Position numbers and translations under genes: made by a program. Below are positions 34,380 to 41,437 of a stretch of DNA of 64,000 nt, piece by piece; the first letter of the stretch is position 1, and the number at the start of each line of letters is the position of its first letter. Under the pieces are notes generated by a model. That model was not told the origin of the DNA. It did no database searches and saw only the letters and a list, made by a program, of their open reading frames with translations. This stretch comes from Bradyrhizobium sp. CCBAU 53421 (GTDB taxonomy: Bacteria; Pseudomonadota; Alphaproteobacteria; Rhizobiales; Xanthobacteraceae): contig NZ_CP030047.1 in NCBI RefSeq assembly GCF_015291625.1, positions 8,860,501-8,924,500 of the forward strand, written 5' to 3'.

Positions 34380-35195
34380 ATGACTTCTCAGCTTCCGCCC
34401 CGTGACTGGACCGCCATCCACTGGCCCGACCTCGCCAAGTCTAAGGCCGAGGGTGCGGCCGCGCGGTGGATCGCGGTGCTGCCGCTGGCCGCGACCGAGC
34501 AGCACGGGCCGCATCTGCCGCTTGGAACCGACGTCATGATCGGCGAGGCGTATCTGGCGCGGGTGCACGAGCTGCTGCCGGCGGCCATCCCGGCGACGTT
34601 CCTGCCCTTGCAGCCGGTCGGCATCTCCACCGAGCACATCGATTTTCCGGGCACGCTGACCCTGCCGACCAAGGTGGCGCTGAACAGCTGGATGGCGCTC
34701 GGCACGAGCGTGGCGCGCGCCGGCGTCAGGAAGCTCGTGATGGTGACGAGCCATGGCGGCAATTCCGCCGCGATGCAGCTCGTGGCGCAGGACCTGCGCG
34801 CGCAGCACAAGATGCTGGTGGTAACCACGAGCTGGTCGCGCTTCGGCACGCCGGACGGGCTGTTCGATGCCGACGAATTGCGCCACGGCATCCATGGCGG
34901 CGCGGTCGAGACCTCGATCATGCTGGCGAAATATCCGCAACACGTGCGCAAGGACGCGATCGCCGACTTCAAGCCCGCAAGCGTGCAGATCGAGAAGGAC
35001 CATCGCTTTCTTTCGACCCAGCGGCCGGCGCCATTCGCCTGGCAGGCGCAGGACCTCAATCCGAGCGGCGCGATCGGCGATGCGACCAAGGCCTCGGCCG
35101 AGAAGGGCGAAAAGCTGCTCGAGCACGGCGCGCGCGCATTCTGCGAGCTGCTGGCCGATGTCGACAGGTTCGATCCGGGCGTCTTTCAGGGTTAA
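34380..35195 (+). CDS. Creatininase-family amidohydrolase
   Basis: The 271-residue metal-dependent amidohydrolase has the creatininase motifs LAATEQHGPHLPLGTDVMIG (about residues 36-55; metal ligands Glu, His, Asp), TSHGGNSAAM (about 121-130) and HGGAVETSIML (His and Glu, about 172-182). The family hydrolyses cyclic or linear amides such as creatinine; some members process peptides or cofactors. It is divergent from the ABC/2-hydroxyacid dehydrogenase operon, so the importer may supply its substrate (inference). Confidence 0.88.
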   Translation: MTSQLPPRDWTAIHWPDLAKSKAEGAAARWIAVLPLAATEQHGPHLPLGTDVMIGEAYLARVHELLPAAIPATFLPLQPVGISTEHIDFPGTLTLPTKVALNSWMALGTSVARAGVRKLVMVTSHGGNSAAMQLVAQDLRAQHKMLVVTTSWSRFGTPDGLFDADELRHGIHGGAVETSIMLAKYPQHVRKDAIADFKPASVQIEKDHRFLSTQRPAPFAWQAQDLNPSGAIGDATKASAEKGEKLLEHGARAFCELLADVDRFDPGVFQG

Positions 35196-35228
35196 CTGAC
35201 CCGGAATTCCGTCGCCTTGTGAGAGGCC

Positions 35229-35258
35229 GACGAAACAATTCACGAAACCATATTTCCC
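35229..35258 (+). promoter_or_regulatory. GACGAAACAATTC / ACGAAACCAT element, second copy
   Basis: GACGAAACAATTC begins at 35229 and overlaps ACGAAACCAT, followed by ATTTCCCG. Both strings also occur upstream of the ECF sigma gene (13364 and 13385) at nearly the same distance from the start codon (119 versus 121 bases). A shared regulator or sigma factor is likely but unproven. Confidence 0.5.
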
Positions 35259-35347
35259 GACCAGCCTTCGAACCGGAACCGAAGAGCCTCCGTCCAACGG
35301 GCATGCGGACCATACCGGCGCCGCGCTCAAACAGGATGGAGTATCCC

Positions 35348-35611
35348 ATGTCGATCAAGACCAAGTTTGCCGCCCTCGCCCTCACCGCGCTCGCCGTGAC
35401 CGGCACCATCGCGTCCACGACGTCGCAGGCCAATGCCAAGCCGTATGGCTGGGGCTGGGGCGTCGGTGCGGGCCTCGTCGGCGCCGCCATCGTCGGCAGC
35501 GCGATCGCGGCCAGTGACGGCTATTACGACGCCGGCTATCGGCGCTGCGTCTGGGTGCGCCAGTTCGACGCCTACGGCAACTACATCGGCCGTGTGCGTT
35601 CCTGCTACTGA
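35348..35611 (+). CDS. Small exported Gly/Tyr-rich protein
   Basis: The 87-residue protein has a signal peptide (FAALALTALAVTGTIASTTS, cleavage after QANA), a glycine-rich hydrophobic middle (GWGWGVGAGLVGAAIVGSAI) and a C-terminus YRRCVWVRQFDAYGNYIGRV then RSCY with two cysteines. Such small proteins are common in Rhizobiales; their function is unknown. The ATG is preceded by GGATGGAG. The promoter region carries the GAAAC element shared with the ECF sigma gene, suggesting common control. Confidence 0.8.
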   Translation: MSIKTKFAALALTALAVTGTIASTTSQANAKPYGWGWGVGAGLVGAAIVGSAIAASDGYYDAGYRRCVWVRQFDAYGNYIGRVRSCY

Positions 35612-35628
35612 TCGACGGGTTTTCATAG

Positions 35629-35690
35629 TGTTTTCGAGCGAAGTGGGCACCGGTTCGCGTGAAGAAAGCACGTCAACCAAGAATCTAGAG
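35629..35690. repeat. Intergenic repeat (TTTTCGAGCGAAGTGGGCAC family), copy 2
   Basis: The core TTTTCGAGCGAAGTGGGCAC through GCGTGAAGAAA matches the copy at 24982-25045. It lies between convergent genes. Confidence 0.75.
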
Positions 35691-35818
35691 CCGAGTAGGC
35701 TCTAGGGCTGCGGATCCTGCGTTCGGCACGGGTCCTCATCCACCCCGTGTCGCGCACGACCCGTCCGGTGATCCCCCCGGGCGGGTCAACCCGCGTCGGC
35801 CGCCGCATCCGCGCTCGG

Positions 35819-36088
35819 TTACAGATACTTTGCGATCAGCCGGAAGTCGCGCAGCACGTTGCGGCCCTTCGGACCCGATGCCTTCAGCGTCTCCTCCAGG
35901 CTATGGCCGATATGATCGTGGATCAGCGCCTTCTTGGCGCTCTCGATCGCGCTCTCCACCGCCTGCAATTGCTGGGCGATCTGCGCACAGGGCCGGCCCT
36001 GCTCGATCATCTCGACAATGGTCTCGAGATGGCCGTTGGCGCGCTTCAGGCGCCGCGCGATCGCAGCGTGCGGATGGTCGTCGGACAT
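35819..36088 (-). CDS. RcnR/FrmR-type (CsoR family) metal- or formaldehyde-sensing repressor
   Basis: The 89-residue all-helical repressor has the CsoR-family N-terminal helix (RRLKRANGHLETIVEMIEQG), a conserved Cys34 and His59. Extra histidines at 5 and 7 could supply N-terminal ligands as in nickel/cobalt sensors; residue 63 is Ser rather than the Cys of copper sensors. It should bind GC-tract palindromes, and two lie directly upstream (36098-36140), so autoregulation is very likely. A target transporter gene is not adjacent on either side. Confidence 0.88.
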   Translation of the reverse strand: MSDDHPHAAIARRLKRANGHLETIVEMIEQGRPCAQIAQQLQAVESAIESAKKALIHDHIGHSLEETLKASGPKGRNVLRDFRLIAKYL

Positions 36089-36097
36089 GCGGTTCTC

Positions 36098-36117
36098 CTA
36101 TCCTCCCGGGAGGATAG
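36098..36117. promoter_or_regulatory. Perfect palindromic operator 1 for the RcnR/CsoR-type repressor
   Basis: CTATCCTCCCGGGAGGATAG is a perfect 20-base palindrome located 10 bases before the repressor start codon. GC tracts flanked by A/T are the usual targets of this repressor family. Confidence 0.8.
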
Positions 36118-36122
36118 CCATG

Positions 36123-36140
36123 ATCCTCCCTGGGGGATAG
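36123..36140. promoter_or_regulatory. Near-palindromic operator 2 for the RcnR/CsoR-type repressor
   Basis: ATCCTCCCTGGGGGATAG repeats the ATCCTCCC/GGGGAT arms of operator 1 with a single-base mismatch, 25 bases away centre to centre. Two sites suggest tandem tetramer binding and control of either or both directions. Confidence 0.72.
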
Positions 36141-36425
36141 CAGAATCGGCTTGACAGGCCATTGCAGCGGGCGTAGTGCCCGATGGTCGGAACATGCGTT
36201 CCGCAGCGGGGTTTGCTCCCGGACACCAACCCGACCACGAGCCAGCACAGAAGGCACATGGGCAGTAGCAACTCAGGCGACAGTAGACCGGCAACGGGAC
36301 ACTTGACGCCGCAACACAGCAAGACTGATCGCGCAGTTCTCGCCTGCGTGGATGGGTGGTCACGCCTCACGTAACCGCCTGCTCCTCACCGGCCTGCCGC
36401 GCGACAGCGGAAGTGGAGGTGAGCG
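36141..36425. other. Gap downstream of the operators without a clear gene
   Basis: A short plus-strand frame at 36258-36374 encodes MGSSNSGDSRPATGHLTPQH and ends ...DRAVLACVDGWSRLT. The AVLACVDG string faintly recalls the first strand of universal stress proteins, but the frame stops at once. It could be a degraded gene once controlled by the operators; I cannot support a functional product. Confidence 0.3.
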
Positions 36426-36707
36426 ATGTTCGAAAAGCTCGCAAAATTCCGATCGTTCGAGCCGCAGCAGATCCCGCCGCGGGCGGCCGCCTATTCCAAT
36501 GACAACCTGCCGGGTTTTCGCCGCCCGGCGGATCGCCGGCGTCCAACCCCGGCCTGTCATTGGGTCCTGATCGACGGCCGGCTGGAATGCCGGTGGACCA
36601 CCGACGACACCAGCGGTGATCTCGATCAGCAGCACGCGGGCCGTCATCTGGGCGGCCCGCACACCGCCGCACGCCGTGCCGCGGCGAAGCCGCGGCTGTG
36701 CGCCTGA
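36426..36707 (+). CDS. Small hypothetical protein
   Basis: The 93-residue protein starts MFEKLAKFRSFEPQQIPPRA and contains a conserved-looking block CHWVLIDGRLECRWTTDD (about residues 44-61). A strong site (GGAGGTGAGCG) sits just before the ATG. There is no signal peptide or membrane segment, and the C-terminus is Ala/Arg/His-rich. No family is recognised. It precedes the NRAMP-type gene but is separated by a repeat, so joint transcription is uncertain. Confidence 0.6.
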   Translation: MFEKLAKFRSFEPQQIPPRAAAYSNDNLPGFRRPADRRRPTPACHWVLIDGRLECRWTTDDTSGDLDQQHAGRHLGGPHTAARRAAAKPRLCA

Positions 36708-36715
36708 ACTTTTTC

Positions 36716-36762
36716 GCATGATCTCGCTCGGAAAGCCGCCGCGCACTTTTCCGGATCATGCG
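36716..36762. repeat. Intergenic repeat (GCATGATC...CACTTTTCCGGATCATGC family), copy 1
   Basis: CGCATGATC at the left and GATCATGCG at the right are inverse arms enclosing CTCGGAAA and CACTTTTCCG. A second copy lies at 48348-48393. Confidence 0.72.
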
Positions 36763-36943
36763 CCAGGAGGCCGATATGGACGAAGGACCTAGTCGTCCCG
36801 TTGCGCGCCATCGCGGCGCGGCAGCGGGATTCTCGAACTGCATGACATCTGGAAATGCCGCTGCTCACGGCAGTGGAGACGTGCGCGCCTGATCGCGCCG
36901 CGTCCCCCTCGCCGTGCCCGAAGGGCGGCGAGAGGGACGCGAT

Positions 36944-38587
36944 ATGACTGACACCAACACCACCCAAACCGCCATTCTCGACAGCGCGCATGCCGGCGAC
37001 ATCCATGGCGCGCTCGGCAGCATCGCGCGCGACGACACCGCGCCGCGCGCGACCTTGCTGGCCCGGCTGAAGACGCTGCTGGCGATCGTCGGCCCCGGCC
37101 TGATCGTGATGGTCGGCGACAACGACGCCGGCGCGTTCGGCACCTACACCCAGGCCGGCCAGAATTACGGCACCACGCTCTTGTGGACGCTGCTGCTCTT
37201 GATCCCGGTGCTCTACGTCAACCAGGAGATGGTGGTGCGGCTCGGCGCCGTCACCGGCGTCGGACATGCGCGGCTGATCTTCGAGCGCTTCGGCAGGTTC
37301 TGGGGAGCCTTCAGCGTGATCGACCTCCTGGTGCTGAACGCGCTGACCATCGTTACCGAATTCATCGGCATCACCTTCGCGCTGCATTTTCTCGGCGTCT
37401 CACAGTTCTGGGGCGTGCTGGCCTCGGCTGTGATCGTGATGCTGGCGGTCTCGACCGGAGACTTCCGCCGCTTCGAACGCTTCGGCATCGTGCTGGTCGC
37501 CGGCAGCCTGCTGCTGGTGCCCGTGATCCTGATGGTGCACCCGCCGGTCGGGCAGATCGCGGCGGATTTCTTCGTGCCCAGGATGCCGCAGGACGCCAGG
37601 CTCAGCGAGGTAATGCTCTTGATCGTCGCCATCGTCGGCACCACGGTGGCGCCGTGGCAATTGTTCTTCCAGCAGAGCTACATCGTCGACAAGCGGATCA
37701 CGCCGCGCTTCATCCGCTATGAGCGGATGGACCTGTGCATCGGCATCGTGCTGGTCGTGGTCGGCGCCCTGGCGATGATCTCGTTCTGCGCCGAAGTGTT
37801 CGCCGGCAAACCCGAATTCGGCAATTACACCGACGCGCTGGGGACCGCGGTCGGGCTCGAGAAATATGCCGGCCGGCTGCCGGCGGTGCTGTTCGCCCTC
37901 GCGCTGCTGGATGCGTGCATCATCGGCGCGGCCGCGGTCTCCCTCTCGACGGCCTATGCGATCGGTGACGTGTTCGCGGTCAAGCACTCGCTGCACCGCA
38001 AGCCGTGGGATGCGAAGGGCTTCTACGGCATCTATTGCGGCCTGATCGTGCTCGCCGCCGTCCTGGTGCTGACGCCGGGCACGCCGCTCGGGCTGCTCAC
38101 CAACGCGGTGCAGACGCTGGCCGGCGTGCTGCTGCCGAGCGCAACCGTGTTCCTGCTCTTGCTGTGCAACGACCGTCACATCCTCGGGCCGTGGGTCAAC
38201 TCGACCAGGCTGAACCTGTTTACCGGCGCGGTGGTCGCGGCACTGGTGATGCTGTCGGTGATCCTGACCGCCGCAGTGCTGTTCCCGGATCTCGGCGAAG
38301 CCTGGATCATCGGCATCCTCATCGGCGGCAGCCTGCTCGCGCTCGCGGTCACCGCGGCCGTCAAGCTGTACGAGGTGTTGTCGTACGGTCGCGCGTCCTC
38401 CCGCATCAAGCACAAGCCGCCGCTGTTCGACCGCGACACCTGGCGGATGCCGCCACTCGATCGGCTGCCGCCAGTCCGCCTCAGCCCTTTGAGCCGGACC
38501 TGGATGATCGTGCTGCGCGGGTATCTCGTCGTCGCCGCCGGGCTCGTGCTGCTGCGGATCGTCCAGCTCGCCACGGTGGGGGCGTGA
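36944..38587 (+). CDS. NRAMP/SLC11-superfamily divalent-metal transporter, non-canonical motifs
   Basis: The 547-residue inner-membrane protein has about 11-12 helices of the NRAMP/LeuT fold. The first helix reads GPGLIVMVGDNDAGAFGTYT (about residues 49-68), where canonical metal transporters have Asp-Pro-Gly-Asn. Helix 6 reads GTTVAPWQLFFQQS (about 234-247) in place of Met-Pro-His. Loss of the Met points away from classical Mn/Fe carriers and toward divergent NRAMP-related groups, some of which carry Mg. The ATG at 36944 follows GAGAGGGA; an in-frame GTG at 36914 is less likely. Confidence 0.86.
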   Translation: MTDTNTTQTAILDSAHAGDIHGALGSIARDDTAPRATLLARLKTLLAIVGPGLIVMVGDNDAGAFGTYTQAGQNYGTTLLWTLLLLIPVLYVNQEMVVRLGAVTGVGHARLIFERFGRFWGAFSVIDLLVLNALTIVTEFIGITFALHFLGVSQFWGVLASAVIVMLAVSTGDFRRFERFGIVLVAGSLLLVPVILMVHPPVGQIAADFFVPRMPQDARLSEVMLLIVAIVGTTVAPWQLFFQQSYIVDKRITPRFIRYERMDLCIGIVLVVVGALAMISFCAEVFAGKPEFGNYTDALGTAVGLEKYAGRLPAVLFALALLDACIIGAAAVSLSTAYAIGDVFAVKHSLHRKPWDAKGFYGIYCGLIVLAAVLVLTPGTPLGLLTNAVQTLAGVLLPSATVFLLLLCNDRHILGPWVNSTRLNLFTGAVVAALVMLSVILTAAVLFPDLGEAWIIGILIGGSLLALAVTAAVKLYEVLSYGRASSRIKHKPPLFDRDTWRMPPLDRLPPVRLSPLSRTWMIVLRGYLVVAAGLVLLRIVQLATVGA

Positions 38588-38823
38588 CCGCGCCTGGTCG
38601 CGGCCGACGTTGGAGCGCGATCGTGTTGTTCAGGCTGGCAAGCGCCATCCTGCGCGGTGCAACCGCGCTCTATCAGCGCCGTGTGATTTCAGGCGCCGGC
38701 CTGCGGACGGCGCTGTCGATGGCGCGATGCGTCGAACGGGCCGGCGCGAGGGTCGTGCTCGGCAGGGCATCGCAGCCGGCATTCATCACAACAAGGGACG
38801 AAGACGATGGTGGCCTCGATTGA
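38584..38823 (+). CDS. Possible small protein overlapping the NRAMP-type gene end
   Basis: A GTG at 38584 overlaps the transporter's stop (GTGA) and opens a 79-residue frame (VTAPGRGRRWSAIVLFRLAS then ILRGATALYQRRVISGAG) with codon third positions mostly G/C, as in real genes here. No family is recognised and the start is a GTG without a strong site. It could be a coupled cistron or a chance frame. Confidence 0.3.
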   Translation: MTAPGRGRRWSAIVLFRLASAILRGATALYQRRVISGAGLRTALSMARCVERAGARVVLGRASQPAFITTRDEDDGGLD

Positions 38824-38956
38824 ATGGTCGGGTCTCGACCGATTTGCCACAGATGCGCGGTTGATCGCAGCCGATGAGACCCGCGGCCTCGTGGCGTTAC
38901 GCGACTGTCATAGTGGCGTGCAAATCGAAGAGGTATCCGGCGCGCCTCAGTTGCTA

Positions 38957-38973
38957 TTGCGAATTACTTGCAA
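38957..38973. promoter_or_regulatory. TTGC...GCAA dyad, Fur/Mur-box-like, upstream of the porin gene
   Basis: TTGCGAATTACTTGCAA is an imperfect dyad with TTGC and GCAA arms, inside a locally AT-rich stretch about 160 bases before the porin start. It resembles the T/G-C-A-rich sites of rhizobial Mur/Fur proteins that regulate manganese uptake. The assignment rests on appearance and the neighbouring metal-transporter gene only. Confidence 0.35.
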
Positions 38974-39130
38974 CAAGCCACAGAGGATGCTAGGTGCTGA
39001 TCTGGCTTTGGATGGGACGACGCGGATCGGACCGGGGACGGCGGGCGATGACTTCAAATCTCGGGTGGCAAGCGGCCGCCAAATCTGCAATGCCGGGCGG
39101 ACCCGCCAACCGCTCGCGGAAAGCCGCGTC

Positions 39131-41125
39131 ATGACCTGCGTCCGCCTCTTCCGGGTTCGGATCGCCGCCGGCGCAGCGCTCGGCGCGGCGGCATTCGGCA
39201 CGCCGGCGGCCGCGGCCGATCTGCCGCTCAAGTCTCCCGCCGCCAAGGCGGTCTACAGCTGGACCGGCTTCTATGTCGGCGGCCATGTCGGCTATGGCGA
39301 CGGCAAGCTGGGTCCGGGCACCAACCCGATCCTTGAACAGGGCGTGTTCTTTCCGCCCACGATCACCGGCGGCATCGGCGGCTTCCAGGCCGGATACAAC
39401 AAGGAATTCGCCAACCGCTTCGTGCTCGGCGTCGAGGCGGATGCGACCTTCACCGGCCCGACCGACCTGCCGCGGCGCGTGCTGGGGCCGTTCAATTCGT
39501 CGATCGACTATGTCGGTACGGTGCGCGGCCGCGCCGGTTACAGCTTCGGCGCCTGGATGCCCTATGTGACCGGCGGCTTCGCCTGGGGACACACCGAGGT
39601 CAGGGTCAACGATGCCGGCGGCACCGTGATCTCGCAGCCCGGCCAGTACCAGACCGGCTGGACCGTCGGCGCCGGTGCCGAGTTCGCGGTGAGCGGCAAT
39701 TGGACCGCCAAGGTCGAATACGACTACATCGACTTGTCGCGGCGCACGCTCGGTCTCAACGATTTCAGCATGCCCGGCGTTGCCATCGACCCGCGCATTC
39801 ACCTGCTGAAATTCGGCCTCAACTACCAGCTCGGCGACTCGCCCTGGTCGGCGACCCCGACGCGCACCGCGCTGCCGGAATCGAACGACTGGAGCGTGCA
39901 TGGACAGACCACGCTGCTCGGTCAGGGCTACCCGTCGTTCCGCGCGCCCTATACCGGCACCAACAGCCTGCCGGGCCCGGGGCAAGTGCAACAGACCTGG
40001 ACCACGACGGCGTTTCTCGGTGTGCGGCTCTGGGAAGGCGGCGAGTTCTATTTCAATCCGGAGACGGCGCAGGGCTTCGGCCTCAACGGCACGCTCGGCC
40101 TTGCCGGCTTCTCGAACGGCGAGGCGCAGAAGGCCGGCGCCGAATTCCCGAAGATCCGGCCGCAGCGCTATTACTTCAAGCAGACCTTCGGCTTCGGCGG
40201 CGAGCAGGAAGACGTGCCCGACGGCCCCAACCAGATTGCAGGCAAGCGCGACATCGACCGCCTCACGATCGTGGTCGGCCGCTTTGCGGTGGGCGATTTC
40301 TTCGACGGCAATTCCTACGCCAAGGACCCGCGCGCCGACTTCATGAACTGGGCGATGTGGGCCTCCGCGGCCTACGACTTCCCGGCCGATCTGCCCGGCT
40401 ACACCCGCGGCGCCGTGGTCGAGCTCAACCGCAAGGACTGGGCGGTGCGCGCCGGCGTGTTCCAGGTGCCGAACTCTCCGAACAGCGACGTGCTGATCTC
40501 CAACGGCGCCAATGGCGGCGCGGTGGTCGAATTCGAAGGCCGCTATTCGATCTTCGATCAGCCCGGCAAGCTGCGCGTCGGCGTGTTCGGCAATCGTGGC
40601 AACACCGGCAATTATCGCCAGGCGCTCGCGATCGAGGACGCCAATCCCGGGCTCGACATCAACGACGTGATGGCCGGCATCCGCAAGGACAACACCAAAT
40701 ACGGCTTCTATCTGAACGGCGAGCAGCAGATCGCAACCGATGTCGGCCTGTTCGGCCGCCTGAGCTGGAACGACGGCCGGAACGAGATCCTGTCGTTCAC
40801 CGATGTCGATCGCAGCGTCTCCGGTGGCGTATCGATCAAGGGCAGCAGATGGGGCCGGGCGAACGACACGATCGGCATCGGCGGCGCGATCAACGGGCTA
40901 TCGTCAGCGCATCGCGACTACCTCGCGGCCGGCGGCCTCGGCCTTCTGATCGGCGACGGTGCGCTGAACTACAGTCCGGAGCGGATCTTCGAAACCTACT
41001 ACGCCTATCAGGTGAACAAGAGCCTGACGCTCACCGCGGACTATCAGTTCATCACCAACCCCGCCTACAACGCCGACCGCGGCCCGGTGCACATCTTCTC
41101 CGGTCGCATCCACGGCGAGTTTTGA
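39131..41125 (+). CDS. Two-domain outer-membrane protein: Omp25-like barrel fused to OprB-type carbohydrate porin
   Basis: The 664-residue protein has a signal peptide (RIAAGAALGAAAFGTPAAAA). Domain 1 is an Omp25/OmpA-like eight-strand barrel (SWTGFYVGGHVGYGDGKLGP near residue 38, ending HLLKFGLNYQLGD near 235). Domain 2 is an OprB-like porin from about 255 to the C-terminus (AFLGVRLWEGGEFYFNPETA; terminal HIFSGRIHGEF ending in Phe). Each part is a complete family on its own. The start MTCVRLFRV was chosen at the signal peptide; the longer frame from 38807 has atypical codon use. Confidence 0.86.
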   Translation: MTCVRLFRVRIAAGAALGAAAFGTPAAAADLPLKSPAAKAVYSWTGFYVGGHVGYGDGKLGPGTNPILEQGVFFPPTITGGIGGFQAGYNKEFANRFVLGVEADATFTGPTDLPRRVLGPFNSSIDYVGTVRGRAGYSFGAWMPYVTGGFAWGHTEVRVNDAGGTVISQPGQYQTGWTVGAGAEFAVSGNWTAKVEYDYIDLSRRTLGLNDFSMPGVAIDPRIHLLKFGLNYQLGDSPWSATPTRTALPESNDWSVHGQTTLLGQGYPSFRAPYTGTNSLPGPGQVQQTWTTTAFLGVRLWEGGEFYFNPETAQGFGLNGTLGLAGFSNGEAQKAGAEFPKIRPQRYYFKQTFGFGGEQEDVPDGPNQIAGKRDIDRLTIVVGRFAVGDFFDGNSYAKDPRADFMNWAMWASAAYDFPADLPGYTRGAVVELNRKDWAVRAGVFQVPNSPNSDVLISNGANGGAVVEFEGRYSIFDQPGKLRVGVFGNRGNTGNYRQALAIEDANPGLDINDVMAGIRKDNTKYGFYLNGEQQIATDVGLFGRLSWNDGRNEILSFTDVDRSVSGGVSIKGSRWGRANDTIGIGGAINGLSSAHRDYLAAGGLGLLIGDGALNYSPERIFETYYAYQVNKSLTLTADYQFITNPAYNADRGPVHIFSGRIHGEF

Positions 41126-41134
41126 GGCTCGCGT

Positions 41135-41219
41135 GGCCCGGATGGAGCGCAGCGAAATCCGGGGACACTGCATCCGCGCACGAAGAATCCCGGATTGCGC
41201 TTCGCTGCATCCGGGCTAC
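41135..41219. repeat. Intergenic palindromic repeat (GCCCGGATGCAGCGAAGCGC type)
   Basis: GCCCGGATGGAGCGCAGCGA then AATCCGGG at the left is inverse to CCCGGATTGCGCTTCGCTGC then ATCCGGGC at the right. It follows the porin stop and could act as a terminator. Confidence 0.78.
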
Positions 41220-41229
41220 GAAGTCTCAC

Positions 41230-41315
41230 CGTCATTGCGAGCGCAGCGAAGCAATCCATCGCTCCGCGCACGCCGAAGCATGGATTGCTTCGTCGCTTCG
41301 CTCCTCGCAATGACG
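41230..41315. repeat. Intergenic palindromic repeat (CGTCATTGCGAGCGCAGCGA type)
   Basis: CGTCATTGCGAGCGCAGCGA then AGCAATCCAT at the left pairs with ATGGATTGCTTCGTCGCTTC then CTCGCAATGACG at the right. Together with the preceding repeat it fills the 311-base gap; no gene was seen there. Confidence 0.8.
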
Positions 41316-41437
41316 GCTGAATTGGTTGAGACAGCAAACGCCCTCTCCCCACTTAGATATATGTAGACCCCCCGGGCTTGCCGCAAGCCCGGGGTCATCC
41401 CGTAGAACGCGCGCCCAATCGAACGGAGGAGTGCGGG

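Noticed and set aside
36258..36374. Short frame ending AVLACVDGWSRLT after the repressor operators
   Set aside because: The universal-stress-protein resemblance covers only about eight residues and the frame stops at once. It is noted as a possible remnant only.
38807..39130. In-frame N-terminal extension of the porin gene
   Set aside because: The codon third positions are atypical, the segment precedes a clear signal peptide, and the region looks like a promoter.
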